Source: Callorhinus ursinus (Eukaryota; Chordata; Mammalia; Carnivora; Otariidae). Taken from it: a DNA stretch of 64,000 nucleotides. The DNA lies in contig NW_020312828.1 in the NCBI RefSeq assembly GCF_003265705.1, forward strand, positions 55,446,124-55,510,123, written 5' to 3'. Positions within the stretch are counted from its first letter, which is position 1; each line of letters begins with the position of its first letter. Both the position numbers and the translations under genes were made by a program. The notes beneath the pieces were generated by a model. That model searched no databases and was not told the DNA's origin. It saw only the letters and a list, made by a program, of their open reading frames with translations. Positions 32,004 to 42,640 of this stretch are shown piece by piece.

Positions 32004-32696
32004 ATTCTGAATTGTTCTGAATAGAACAATTTTCTGTGATGACAAATCATTCACTAAGGAAAACAATCAACAGAAGAAAATGAACTGTTAGGAATAAAAG
32101 CAATAAAATCTTTGAATATTTATTTTAAAACAAATCAGAATCTTTATGGACATTTTATATGTTAGCTATTACAATTTTAATTAGACAAGGATGGGTAATA
32201 AACTAAACACAATAGCCAAGTTTCTGAAGAGCAAAATCTGTCTCTAAGTACTGAATCCTCCAAGAAAAACAAGGTAGTCTCAATATTTGTCTGCATGACA
32301 GACTTTTGTTTGGCAATCATGCCGCATGCATAACACTCCTTCATTTCTCCAGGTTAACAAATTGTATTCTAGAGGGGAAAACTATGTTTATGAAGAGAGA
32401 GCTACAGTGTTAAAGAAATATCATGGTTTAATACACAAAAGAAAAATCAAGTACAACATTTTAAAATATATGGAATAATATAGAGGTTAATAATATAGAG
32501 GTTATCTAACCACAGTTTACAGTTATAGGAAGTCAGATAAATAAAAGTAAAACAAAACTACTTCTCATGCATAGGGAATACCACCATGGCTACATAACTT
32601 GGTATTTCCAGCTTCTAATACTATGCCTGCATAATAAAAAGTCTTAATTCCTGTGTAAGTGAATCTGTAGTGGCTTTTTAAGTGGATTTCCTTCTA
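32004..32696. other. AT-rich sequence without recognised features
   Basis: About 700 bases. No gene or repeat family recognised. Confidence 0.45.
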
Positions 32697-32826
32697 TTTT
32701 TTTGTTTTATGGATGTATCTATGTATGTATCTATGTACATAATCTCTACATCCAACATGGGTCTCAAACTCATTACCCCAAGATCAAGAGTCTCATGCTC
32801 TACCAATTGAACTAGCCAGGCACCAC
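32697..32826 (-). mobile_element. Old, short tRNA-derived SINE, minus
   Basis: TAATCTCTACATCCAACATGGGTCTCAAACTCATTACCCCAAGATCAAGAGTCTCATGCTCTACC followed by AATTGAACTAGCCAGGCACC is the antisense of a tRNA-like head whose B box is still visible (GGTCTCAAACTC; sense GAGTTTGAGACC). Distinct from the younger arctoid type. Preceded by an ATGTATCT simple repeat (32709-32738). Confidence 0.75.
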
Positions 32827-33335
32827 AATTATACATAATTTTTAATTAATAAATAAAAAATAATTAATTTTTAATTAATTAATGCAAGTCCTTCGAAATA
32901 ATTTGTCATTGGTCAAATTTTCAGGACAACTGACTTTAAGACACATATTTGCATGCAGGCATTTAAATACAACATGCGCTAGATAATAACACTTTTAAAG
33001 GAGTAAGGGTAGCAGAATGGACCTGACACTTCAAGTCAATCTGATAAGGAGTTTTGAAGTTGGAATGGCCCTTCCAACATCTCCAACTAAGAAAAGGGAG
33101 CTGGGCCTTTTTAGCCCAGAAACCTCCCTGGGGAAGGATGCAAACTTCAGCAAGGCAGCTCCCTTTGGGCTAGGGGAATCCCTAGTCAGAGCTGTGATTC
33201 ATTGGTAGCACAGACTTCTGAAAGTCGAGGGAGTGAGTTCTTTGGTCTTAAAAACGTATTGTATGAGACACCACTTTGTCCACCATAGCTCACTCCTTGC
33301 ATTGCATGGATTTAGTTGCTTTATATAGTAAGTTC
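32827..33335. other. Unclassified sequence
   Basis: Begins with AATTAATT-type AT sequence (32840-32885). About 33010-33250 is less AT-rich and has a 63-codon plus-strand frame with no recognised domain. Confidence 0.35.
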
Positions 33336-33751
33336 ATTTCATCCGGGACAGAATCTTCAGAGTTCTGGTTTGTTTCTTTTGCTAGGAAAATATTCAGGGA
33401 GAAAAAAGATAATATGAACAACTGCCACTCCTGCTTTTAGTTGGTTTGAAGACCAGAACTGACACTCACCACTTCCATTCTTGATCACCCATTCTGGATT
33501 CCCCTCTGCCTCAAATGGTTGTCTTGCTTGGTGGGGTGACCCAGATCTGCTGAGGAGTCTGAACTGATTAACATGAACCTATCAGGGTATGGTAGCTGCA
33601 GTTGGTCACTTACAGTTAAAACCGAATAGAGTTATCAAAGCATGCCTCAAGTGGATTATCCAAGTGCCAATCATTTGCCTCCTGATGAATTAGAAAGCAA
33701 AATGACTACTTCCTTGTGATGATCAATTACCTCTGCCAGTATGCTAGCTAA

Positions 33752-33824
33752 CTTCTATTCTTCTATTCTATTCTATTCTATTCTATTCTATTCTATTCTA
33801 TTCTATTATTTCTATTCTATTCTA
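33752..33824. repeat. (TTCTA)n microsatellite
   Basis: About 13 TTCTA units, with two degenerate breaks near 33807-33825. Confidence 0.96.
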
Positions 33825-33946
33825 ATTATTTTTGTTTGATGGGCTTCAGGCAAAAGGAACCTAGAATGATCAGGCAGCAGCTAAAGCTTAACTGTGTTGT
33901 GATTCTATGTTGGCTTGTATCCCATGGTGGATTGCTTCCCTATGTA

Positions 33947-33971
33947 AATACAAACAAACAAACAAACAAAA
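33947..33971. repeat. (AAAC)n short repeat
   Basis: ACAAACAAACAAACAAACAA within the possible ERV block. Confidence 0.85.
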
Positions 33972-35384
33972 CCATTGAGACCACTGTTTCAGAGACTGTA
34001 AGTATGTATTCCATAGCTGATAATCAGAATTAATGTTGAGTGGGGTTATTCCTAATTCTTCCTCTTGGCATCCATTCCCAGGTAACACAGCACTCTATAT
34101 TGATCTTTGATTTAGAGTATAGATGTATGGCATTATGGTGTGTAGTGCCTCTTCCCTCCAGGGTTTCATTTTCAAGATGGTTATGAAGGTGTGATATCAA
34201 GGAGCTATTTCTTCATTTTATCAGGTCAACAGCTTTTGGAAAGTTTGTTATATGATAGAGCCAGTGGATCCCATGGTCATGCGCTCACTGCTGCACTTCT
34301 TTTGCTATAAAGTGAGTTCTTTGGTGTGATGTAACATTATGCATCATACTATGTTAGTGATTCAAACAATTCATGAGCTCTTGTAATGCTCCTAAGTGAT
34401 ACTGCCTAAAGTCATGTGAACAGGCAATAAAATTCTATACCTGAAAAATGTGAAATTTCAGTCAGAATGAATTGTTTCCCCATCAGAGGCTGGAAAAAAA
34501 TTAAATGTAGTCAACTTACCATCAGATAGCCATTCTTTTTTCTAAAAGGGATGATGCCGTATTTGGAGTTCAGTATTCTTGTTGTTGGCAGGGTGTACAT
34601 TTGTCAGAGACAGTAAATAGAAACTCAGGCAGTGGAGGCCTACACTGTGGGCTCAATGAATAGTCTACATCCATAATACCATAGGTATTCTGGCACAAGT
34701 CCATTTTGCCATAATTGGTGATTCTGATGGCAGAGTCTGGCTGACATTAACTAAGTGTTTAGCGTCCTTCAGTGGTAGATGTTGCCTGTTAGATATTAAC
34801 ATGGAATACAAAGATCTTTGTATTTCAATAGATCCATTAATATGCCTCTTCCCTAAAACTGCTTGTTTCCATTCTTCCAATGTTTTTATTCCAAGTTTAC
34901 TAAGAATTGTTTCCCCTTCATGGGAATTGCAAAATATTATAATTTTTCTTCTGTACAAAAATGCCCCTGCATGCTCTAGACCACTGATGTTAGATGTCCT
35001 TAAATATTCATGGTGTTTATCTCCCATCTCTGGAATGTATGTATCTTACCATAGTTCTTGCTATGTCTTCTTCCAATATGTTTAGCTTGCTGTCAGCAAT
35101 ATGGTACATTTATATAATGTTCTAAAGTTATATAATTATCCCTTCTAAGTGAATGTAAATTTCCCTTCCTCTTTCAATATATGAATGGAAAAGACATATT
35201 TGCCTGATTCGATTCGTGTGTACATTCAATGTACTTGAGGCCATTTTAGTTCGTTCCTACAACTGATGCTACACTGGCACAGAACAAAAACTGGAGCTAG
35301 TGCTGGATTGATACTATGGTAATGCAGTGTTCTGTGCAGGATCTATCTTCACTGTTTCTCACAAGAAGTCTACTATTATCTTTG

Positions 35385-36600
35385 TTCTTTTGTATCTCTT
35401 TTTCTCTGGCTTTTAAAAAGATTTTCTCTTTATTCCTGCCTTTCAGAAATTATGGTGTGTCTTATTGTGGTTCTATTTGTAATTGTTCTGCTTGTATAGA
35501 TTTACATTCTGTATTCTTGAATTTAATGTTTTATTGAATTTTAAACGTTTTTTTTTCATAAAATACATTTCTGATCCCCTCATTTCACTTTCTGGGCCTC
35601 CAATTACATATATGTTAGACTTTCCCATATTGTTCCAGGTCATTGGGTCTCTTATCTCTTTTTTAGGTTCCCCCCACACACACCGTTTTTGCATTTGTTT
35701 AGATTGTTTCTATTGCTGAATCATCAATTACAGTGATTTCTTTTTCTTCCACAGTGTCTAAACTGTTTTTAATTTCATTCCATATAATTTTCATTTCAAT
35801 TACTGTATTTTTCATCCATAGTTGGTCCATTCAATTAAATCTACTTTTATATTTTTCATTTCCTCCCCATTATATTCATGTTTTATTTTAATCCTTGAGC
35901 ATATTTATAATAATTGCTGTATGGTAAGTTTGCATGTAGAATGAGTTAGATTGGATGTTGGATATTGCCAATATCATGGTTTTGAAAGTCCAGATCTTTT
36001 TCTTCATTTAGTGTGTGGTGTGCTGTTTTGTGACTGGCAGTTAAGTTATTTGTGAGTTGACCGGATATTTTTTTAAGTCAATTAAAGTGTTTTAATTCAT
36101 GTCTTGTTCTAGTCCAGCCTTGCTATTAAGGTATTATAACTCTTAGTTCTCATTGAAAACCTTTGCATTCCATAAGATCTCTCTACATTATCAGGTAGTA
36201 ATATGAACATCTCTTAGCCCTCTGGGAATTCTGAAAATCGCTCATCTTACTACTGTTCAGTAGTCGTTCCTTACTTGTGGTTTTCATCTCATGTATGTGC
36301 AGCTTAGTACTCAGAAGCAGAATTAAAGATAAACCTCCAGAGATATTTTTTTTCCTCAGTATAATCCCATCTTCTCCAAATCCATGGCTCACAAATTCCA
36401 GCAACAGATTTCTTCTAGAATGTAAATTTATGTTTCCAAAACTCAGTGAAGGCATTGTGCAGTTTGGCTTCTTCCTTACACCATGGTTAGGAAACAGCAA
36501 CAAGTGAATATCCAAGATGATTGTAGGGCTTATTTTGTCTGCTTCCCATAGCTTAGAAATCCTCATCCTAAATTGCACATTTTCCAGTCTCTGAAAGTAA
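35385..36600 (-). mobile_element. Ancient L1M/HAL1-type 5' region (5' UTR and ORF1), minus
   Basis: In sense (minus strand) order: 5' UTR-like text containing GATTTTCAGAATTCCCAGAGGGC (near 36220-36240), then ORF1-like text with ACCTGGAACAATATGGGAAAG, TCTAACATATATGTAATTGGAGGCCCAGAAAG (35595-35655) and CAATAAGACACACCATAATTTC (about 35450-35470). These are hallmarks of old mammalian L1 ORF1 regions (also in HAL1 half-L1s). The 131-codon minus-strand frame at 36183-36578 lies in the UTR-like part, and a 73-codon frame at 35473-35694 reads an ORF1 remnant. No ORF2 follows directly, so it could be HAL1 or a broken L1M. Confidence 0.6.
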
Positions 36601-36736
36601 TAAGTTCATATATTTTACTTAGGTTTTAGTTATTTACAGAAGCAGGGTGAGTCCAGTAGAAATTACTCTTAACATGGTCAAAACAGAATTCATCTACTTT
36701 TAATAATCTTTTGTACACTTTTAAAATCATATTCTC

Positions 36737-36945
36737 GGGGCACCTGGGTGGCTCAGTTGGTTAAGCGGCTGCCTTCAGCTCAGGTCATGATCCCAGGGTC
36801 CGGGGATCGAGCCCCACATCGGGCTCCCTGCTTGGTGGGAAGCCTGCTTCTCCTTCTCCCACTCCTCCTGCTTGTGTTCTTTCTCTAGCTGTCTCTCTCT
36901 CTCTGTTTCAGTTAAATAAATAAATAAAATTAAAAAAATAAAAAT
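36737..36945 (+). mobile_element. CanSINE, plus, with target-site duplication
   Basis: GGGGCACCTGGGTGGCTCAG, CTCAGGTCATGATCCCAGGG, GGATCGAGCCCCACATCGG, GGGAAGCCTGCTTCTCC, and tail AAATAAATAAATAAAATTAAAA. Perfect duplication AAAATCATATTCTC at 36723-36736 and 36946-36959. Arctoid type. Confidence 0.95.
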
Positions 36946-36959
36946 AAAATCATATTCTC

Positions 36960-38096
36960 TGAAGAAATAAGATTAATATCTTGGTGTGCAGCTTTCCATA
37001 CATTTATCTACAGATGGATATCATTTTAAGTTTGTGCTCATACTATACATATTTATCTCCAAAAAGGCATTATTTTACTTAATCATTTAAATTTTGAAAT
37101 AGAAAATTTCATAATTTTTTCTGGATTCAGGTGGTATAAATGAAAAATAATTAGGTTGATTCATGTTACTTTTAATTCTGTCTAGAATCTCTTCAAAATT
37201 TCTGTTCATCTCTAAATTTTAGAAATTTCACCAGCACATTATTTATTATGTTTCAGTATTATAACTTATAATTTGTGTAAACTGTTTCAAAATGAAAAAC
37301 AATTCTCTTTTTGGTTTAGCAAGGTTTCTTATTAATTTCTGTTGTTATTTCTCCTCTATCCGTTAATATTTATAACTTCTATTGAATATTGGCTTTCCTG
37401 GAAATCATCTTCATGACTTTATATCTATGTTTTCCAGATTGAAAACATAGTTTCTAGATTTTACCTCTAATTTCCAGATTGGAAATATAATTTATAATTT
37501 TTCCTGTAGTGTGTCATATTTTCTCTATTTGGTATTCCAAAATATTAACTTAGTTTTCATCTCTTTCAGAAGAGATGATTTCTTTAAATCCAAATTTGTT
37601 CAATGACTTCCTATTTTACCTTAATATTTTTCTGCAATCTTTTTTCTTTCATAGACTTTTCTACTGTTGCTTCCATTAAGTTCTCCTTTATAGCAACCTA
37701 CTCTTGCATTCTGATTGATCTTCCTCCTTCTTTTTATTCTATCAATCATGATACTCCAGCCACTGTGTATGGTATCTCTCAACATCGGTTTTGGCCTTCA
37801 CATTAGGTAGACAGTGAAAGATAATATATGAGTATTTTCTTCAGTGGCCTGGTGTTGACTAGATGAACAAAAAGGACTTTTATCTTTTAGGGAAGTCTAT
37901 CTATTTATATCACCTTCTTTTCAAGTATAGTTTGTAACAGGGAACCTTCAAATAAAATGTATTCTCTTCCAGTGCTAAAGCAATTGATGTGAACATTAAC
38001 TCTCTTATAATTACATGTAACTAGGGATCTACCAATATGTCATTGTGGTCTGCTCAGAAAATCAAGGGATTGGCTGGACTTCACCCAAGGCTCTTT
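36960..38096. other. AT-rich sequence upstream of the RFC3 pseudogene
   Basis: Over 1 kb. T-rich in places, with an imperfect local duplication around CCAGATTGAAAACATAGTTTCTAG and CCAGATTGGAAATATAA (37435-37490). No gene recognised. The text directly before 38097 does not match RFC3. Confidence 0.4.
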
Positions 38097-38772
38097 CCAA
38101 TTGATACTACCTATTCATATTTGGTGCCTGGCAGTTCGTGTGCCTGCTCCCAGCATCGAAGATATTTGTCATGTGTTATCTACTGTGTGCAAGAAGGAAG
38201 GTCTGAATCTTCCTTCACAACTGGCTCATAGACTTACAGAGAAGTCCTGCAGGAATCTCTGAAAAGCCCTACATATGTGTAAAGGCCAAAGAGTGCAATG
38301 ATATCCTTTTACAGCAGATTGAGAAATCCCTGAAACAGATTGGGAGGTGTATCTCAGGGAGACCGCCAATGCTATTGTCAGTCAGCAGACTCCACAAAGA
38401 CTCCTTGAAGTTCGTGGAAGACTTTATGAGCTTCTAACTCATTGTATTCCTCCTGAAATAATAATGAAGGGACTTCTCTCAGAACTTTTACATGATTGTG
38501 AAGGACAACTGAAAGGGGAAGTGGCCCAGATGGCTGCTTACTATGAACATCATCTACAGCTGGGAAGCAAAGCAATTTATCACATCAAAGCATTTGTGGC
38601 CAAATTTATGGCACTTTGTAAGAAGTTCATGGAGGATGGATTGGAAAGCATGATGTTTGACGTATTGACGTCTATCCTTAATTCTTCCTAATATTTCTCA
38701 GTATCAGCATTTACATTCAGTTTATATTGGGAAAGCTGCAGGTAAAATAAACTAACCTTACTTAAGAAAAAT
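38097..38772 (+). pseudogene. RFC3: Processed pseudogene of RFC3, 5'-truncated
   Basis: RFC3 is a small subunit of the clamp loader that places PCNA on DNA. Translation from about 38100 matches the C-terminal half of RFC3: VRVPAPSIEDICHVLS (38132-38179), KKEGLNLPSQLAHRL, TDWEVYLRETANAIVSQQ, LEVRGRLYELLTHCIPPEII, GQLKGEVAQMAAYYEH and FVAKFMALCKKFMEDG. The parental gene spreads this over several exons and here it is continuous, so it is a retrocopy. The ATPase half is absent. In-frame TGA stops lie at 38260-38262, 38299-38301 and 38320-38322. At the end, one base is missing from the family's Met-Met-Phe-stop (38652-38660), so the frame runs on to TAA at 38689. An AATAAA signal (38746-38751) and a short A-rich end (38766-38772) look like the old mRNA end. 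No target duplication recognised. The uninterrupted frame from 38347 starts at GTG and is only a fragment. Confidence 0.93.
38746..38751 (+). terminator. AATAAA inherited from RFC3 mRNA
   Basis: Lies 15 bases before an A-rich stretch at the apparent 3' end of the RFC3 retrocopy, as in a processed mRNA. Confidence 0.55.
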
Positions 38773-40244
38773 AAGTCTTAGTAGTTTTCCCAATGCCCAA
38801 ATTACTAAACACATACATTAAATACCTCCACCTACTAAACACCTATTCACATATACACACGTCTCACTGAGAACTCAATTTCTTAGATATAACAAGGATC
38901 TTCTTCCAACTCCAAAACTGTGTGATGGCTAATTTGTTACTGAACTGTCCTACCGGAGAGTTAGAGGGGAAAAGAACATAGATGTGTTTAAGTCACTATA
39001 TTTCCAAACATTACACTTAGTTATTTAATGTGTAGTAGGATCACTTAATAAAACGTGAATTTGAAGGTATAACAATTGCCATACTATAAGATTAATGATA
39101 AAAATATCGTGTTAAGTTTTAGATATCAATCTCAAACTAGCATTCATATTCCTATACATTTCAGTTTCAGCATATATTAATTTAATTTCTCTAAATCAAT
39201 TTGAATTGACTTATGCAACTGACCAAGGATTTATATAAGTAAAAATTATACAGTTGTAAAAAGTTAGGTCCTTTTGTAAAAAGTATGACTTAAAGTTCTA
39301 AGTATCAATTGAGCATACTGCATTTACATGGGAGTATTATAGATGTTTAGTACTTGGTTTTTAGCCTTAGCATAAATAAGAGTGAAATGTAAGACAATAG
39401 CAGAAGGGTAAAACATTCTAAACACTTGGTAGCAGAGTTTCTCTAAGGGAGGAAACTTTATTTCAAGTGCTTTAGAAGCAGCTTTGGATCTGGAAACAGA
39501 AACATGTACTTTTGCATGTGAAATTAATAGAAATTTTAGGATTTAGGCTAGCATGAAGCATTAAATATTGGATATGAAACACTGTGAAGCAAGTTGCTTA
39601 ACACTCAACATCAGAAACTGGAGGTTGTCAAGGATCTGAGGACTCAGATCTGGGGATAACTAGTATTTCAAAGTTAAGTTAGTTTTGGCATTGCAATACA
39701 AAATCCTGTTAAGTAAACCCCTTTCCGTATAAACTCCTCCACTTTTCTACACTTTAAACAAAAACTTTCTTCCCACGCACTCTGAATATTTGGAGTTGAT
39801 TTGTGAAAATATCAGGGTAGTGTTCTATTTGGAATCACCACATATGAAAAAATGGAGGATGCCTGTTTTCAATTATGATGATCTATAAACAAATAACTCA
39901 CAGCAATTAGAAACTGGTAGCAGCACCATTCCCAAGTGTAAGGAGTTAGGGTAGTATTTGATTTGAAATTAACTGGAGGATTTTACAAGTAGAAAAATGT
40001 AGCTAGCAATTATAAGGGATGGTGAAGAGCTTGAAATGCAGAAATCTATACTTGTGGAAGAAAAGAATTCCTGAAGAATTCAGGAATGGATTGGGAGATG
40101 ACAAATAATTAGAGGTTCCATAAGGTGAAAAGAAAGGGCACAAAATGGTGCTGAAACATCATATGCAGTAAGAGGAATTCTTGGTAAAAATATTTATAAT
40201 CTAAAAGCTGAATTTAATTTCATTTTTTCAAAACTGATATAGAT
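38773..40244. other. AT-rich sequence without recognised features
   Basis: About 1.5 kb. No SINE, L1 or gene recognised. Part could be diverged old repeat. Confidence 0.4.
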
Positions 40245-40258
40245 GTATTATAAATTTT

Positions 40259-40454
40259 TTAAAGGTTTTATTTGTTTATTTATTTGACAGAGGAAGAGAG
40301 AGGGAGAGAGAGCACAAGTGGGGAGGAGAAGGAGAGGGAGAAGCAGGCTCCCCGCTGCACAGAGAGCCAGATGCAGGCTCTGATTCCAGGACCCTGGGAC
40401 CATGACCTGAGACGAAGGCAGAGGCGTAACCGATTGAGCCAACCAGGCGCCCCC
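40259..40454 (-). mobile_element. CanSINE, minus, with target-site duplication
   Basis: Tail AAAGGTTTTATTTGTTTATTTATTTGACAG, AGAAGCAGGCTCCCCGCTG, CCAGGACCCTGGGACCATGACC, and head GAGCCAACCAGGCGCCCC. Flanks GTATTATAAATTTT (40245-40258) and GTATTAGAAATTTT (40455-40468), one mismatch. Three short frames in this interval are SINE translations. Confidence 0.94.
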
Positions 40455-40468
40455 GTATTAGAAATTTT

Positions 40469-41359
40469 AATCATATGCCTTCAATAATACTCTGTAAAGC
40501 TACAAGTAAAGAATATTTTTTTAAGCTTTTTCTGATAATGTAGGCTCAATATCTTCACATTGGCCTAATGGAACTTTGGAAAGGATTTAAAAATTACCAG
40601 TAAAGGAAATCTAAGGTCACCAAAAGTTTCTAACAAATCAAATTAAAGTAAGAATGACTAGAAAGAAATGTAGAGCTAGGTTCAAAGAAAAATGAAAATA
40701 TAACAGGTTCTTTGTGATTGAATCATGAAATAACGTTTGTGCTTGGTTAGTGCATTCAATGGCACACCGATACCAAATGTAAAATTCCTGGAAAATTTCC
40801 TCTTTTAAAATGCCATGCTTTTTCACTGAAAGACTTCTTGAAAATGACTACAAACTCTCTGAATCTATCCACACTTCCAAATATTATATCCAATTTATTT
40901 TCACTATGCTTATTTTCTTACTCATCCATTTTTCTCTTCACTATTTCACCTTATTTTGTAATTTCCCGTTCACAAAAACATTCTTAATAAGTCTTTCTTG
41001 CTATTATTTTATAGTTCTACATTTTCTTAGTTCCTATCTAATCCATTTTCTTAAATGTAATTGGATAAACATATTGTGTAATAGCATGTACTGACTAATG
41101 GCTTAAAATTTTTGCCCAGTTCAAAGATAGTCGCTTTCATATTTGTAGGTTATTCAAAAAAAGGAATTATACTGAAAAAAGAATTTTATGAAATGAAAAA
41201 TCATAAATTATTTCTATAAATATTAAAACATTTTCCCTTAAAGTAATTTCAATAACTATAATGTCTTTTACATTCATTAGTAAATCTAAATCCTGTTCTT
41301 TATATCACTGTTATTTTTATGAACTCTATCATTGTATATTAAAGATTTAAGTTATTCCA
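40469..41359. other. AT-rich sequence without recognised features
   Basis: About 900 bases with a 94-codon plus-strand frame (40810-41094) rich in Phe, Leu, Ser and Tyr. Such composition is expected from T-rich DNA and no domain is recognisable. Confidence 0.45.
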
Positions 41360-41715
41360 GATATAAATTCTTGCAATTTCCTTATTTTGCATATGAGGAA
41401 ATTAAAGTTAAAGTCATACCGTGGCTGGTTCATAGTCACGTGGATGGTTAGTACTCAAACCCCAAGCTTCCTTTTTTTTAAAAGATTTTATTTATTTATT
41501 TGACAAAGAGACACAGCGAGAGCAGGAACACAAGCAGGGGGAGTGGGAGTGGGAAAGGGAGAAGAGGCTTCCCACTGAGCAGGAAGCCCGATGTGGGACT
41601 CGATCCCAGGACACCGGGATCATGACCTGAGCCGAAGGCAGACGCTTAACGACTGAGCCACCCAGGCGCCCAAACCCCAAGCTTCCTAACTTCCAGATTA
41701 TTCACTGGATTCTTC
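41360..41715 (-). mobile_element. MIR, minus, split by a CanSINE
   Basis: TTATTTTGCATATGAGGAAATTAAAG, GTCATAC...GTCACGTGGATGGTTAGTACTCAAACCCC and, after the SINE, CTTCCTAACTTCCAGATTATTC follow antisense MIR (TTTTACAGATGAGGAAACTGAGG; GGTCACACAGCTAGTAAGTGG; ATTCGAACCCAGG). Confidence 0.6.
41473..41671 (-). mobile_element. CanSINE, minus, with target-site duplication, inside MIR
   Basis: Tail AAAAGATTTTATTTATTTATTTGAC, GCAGGGGGAGTGGGAG, ACTCGATCCCAGGACACCG, GAGCCGAAGGCAGACGC, and head ACTGAGCCACCCAGGCGCCC. Perfect 16-bp duplication AAACCCCAAGCTTCCT at 41457-41472 and 41672-41687. Confidence 0.96.
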
Positions 41716-42404
41716 TTATGGGAGAAATTTATGATCAAAGAAAATAAATTGATGTTTTCTTCTTCAGTTGAAGGGTAACAAGGGGATGCAGGGAGATGAT
41801 GATATAGTGTCCTTGTGATAAAGGAAATCAGTTTAGGATTTAGGAGTGGCTGAAGCTATAGAGTATGTACAGATGAACATGCTGTTTACATTGTCGTCAC
41901 TAGTATGCACTAACACTCTCATTTATGTCAAGTCAAGTTGTTTTTCATTGTAATGAAGCATGCACTTTATATTTAAATCTCACTTTAATTGAACTATTCC
42001 TTTTAGAAAGACCAAGTGTATTTATGTTCTTTAACTCAATCATATATGTGCATATATATATGATTAAATCATGCATACATGATTAAATTCCAAAAATTGT
42101 TTCCCAAAAACCACACACCTAACAACAGTCAGGTTGGTGTCATAAGTCTGTTATTTTACTGTATGTCTCATAATGTTTCCAAGTTGCCATGCTGAGTGGT
42201 GAATTTGATGAACTTGTTTGCAATAAATCAATAAACCTATTGTCAGGGACTGGACAGCCTAATAATTATATTACAAAAGAAGATAAAGGCTTAATACTGT
42301 GATTTTACCTCTTAAAGAACCAAGCCATCAATTGTGCTGCTTGTGGGTTTCTACATTCTTTATTCCTCCTTTACCCTATCTTGGAACATTGAACATAACA
42401 CTTA
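41716..42404. other. AT-rich sequence without recognised features
   Basis: About 700 bases. Contains CATATATATATG-like palindromic text near 42050. No family recognised. Confidence 0.45.
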
Positions 42405-42640
42405 ACTGTAGTTAAGAGCCAAACTCTAGACACAAAATGCTTGGATATTAACTACCTGTGTGAACTTGGTCAAGTCACTTAATTTCATGTGACTAGTTTC
42501 CTCATTTGGCAAATGGCAATGATACTGGTACCTATGCCATAGAATTAGTAGAAGTCTTAACTGAATGAAAATCCATACTTAGAACAGTGACTAACACATA
42601 TTAAGTGCTACATAAATGATGTTTACATTTTCATGATCTC
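42405..42640 (+). mobile_element. MIR, near full-length, plus
   Basis: GTTAAGAGCCAAACTCTAG, TGTGTGAACTTGGTCAAGTCACTTAA, AGTTTCCTCATTTGGCAAATGG, AATGATACTGGTACCTATGCCAT, CTTAGAACAGTGACTAACACATATTAAGTGCTACATAAATG. Every conserved MIR segment is in order, including the core. Ancient tRNA-derived SINE. Confidence 0.85.

Larger units (their letters stand above)
33340..35090 (-). mobile_element. Possible degenerate ERV (class III-like) internal sequence, minus
   Basis: A long stretch of moderate complexity. The minus strand keeps a 120-codon frame at 34665-35027, longer than most chance frames here, followed in the same direction by further broken coding-like text (34520-34660). It contains no intact RT (YxDD) or integrase motif that I can see, and I cannot match it to a named family. 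Overall character suggests the internal part of an old endogenous retrovirus. An L1 or unknown repeat is possible. Stops and frameshifts exclude a functional gene. A (TTCTA)n microsatellite and an (AAAC)n run lie inside. Confidence 0.3.

Noticed and set aside
33190..33240. tRNA-like stretch (GATTCATTGGTAGCACAGAC...)
   Set aside because: It cannot be folded into a cloverleaf with proper A and B boxes. Chance resemblance.
33752..33824. CRISPR-like regular repeats
   Set aside because: A pentanucleotide microsatellite with no spacers, in a mammalian genome.
36183..36578. 131-codon minus-strand frame
   Set aside because: It falls in the UTR-like part of an ancient L1M/HAL1 fragment and has no recognisable domain.
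38347..38691. Functional RFC3-like small protein
   Set aside because: No ATG at the start, three upstream stops, missing ATPase half and a lost native stop. A pseudogene is the better reading.
40810..41094. 94-codon hydrophobic plus-strand frame, possible membrane protein
   Set aside because: Phe/Leu/Ser/Tyr bias is what T-rich DNA gives. No conserved motif or gene context.
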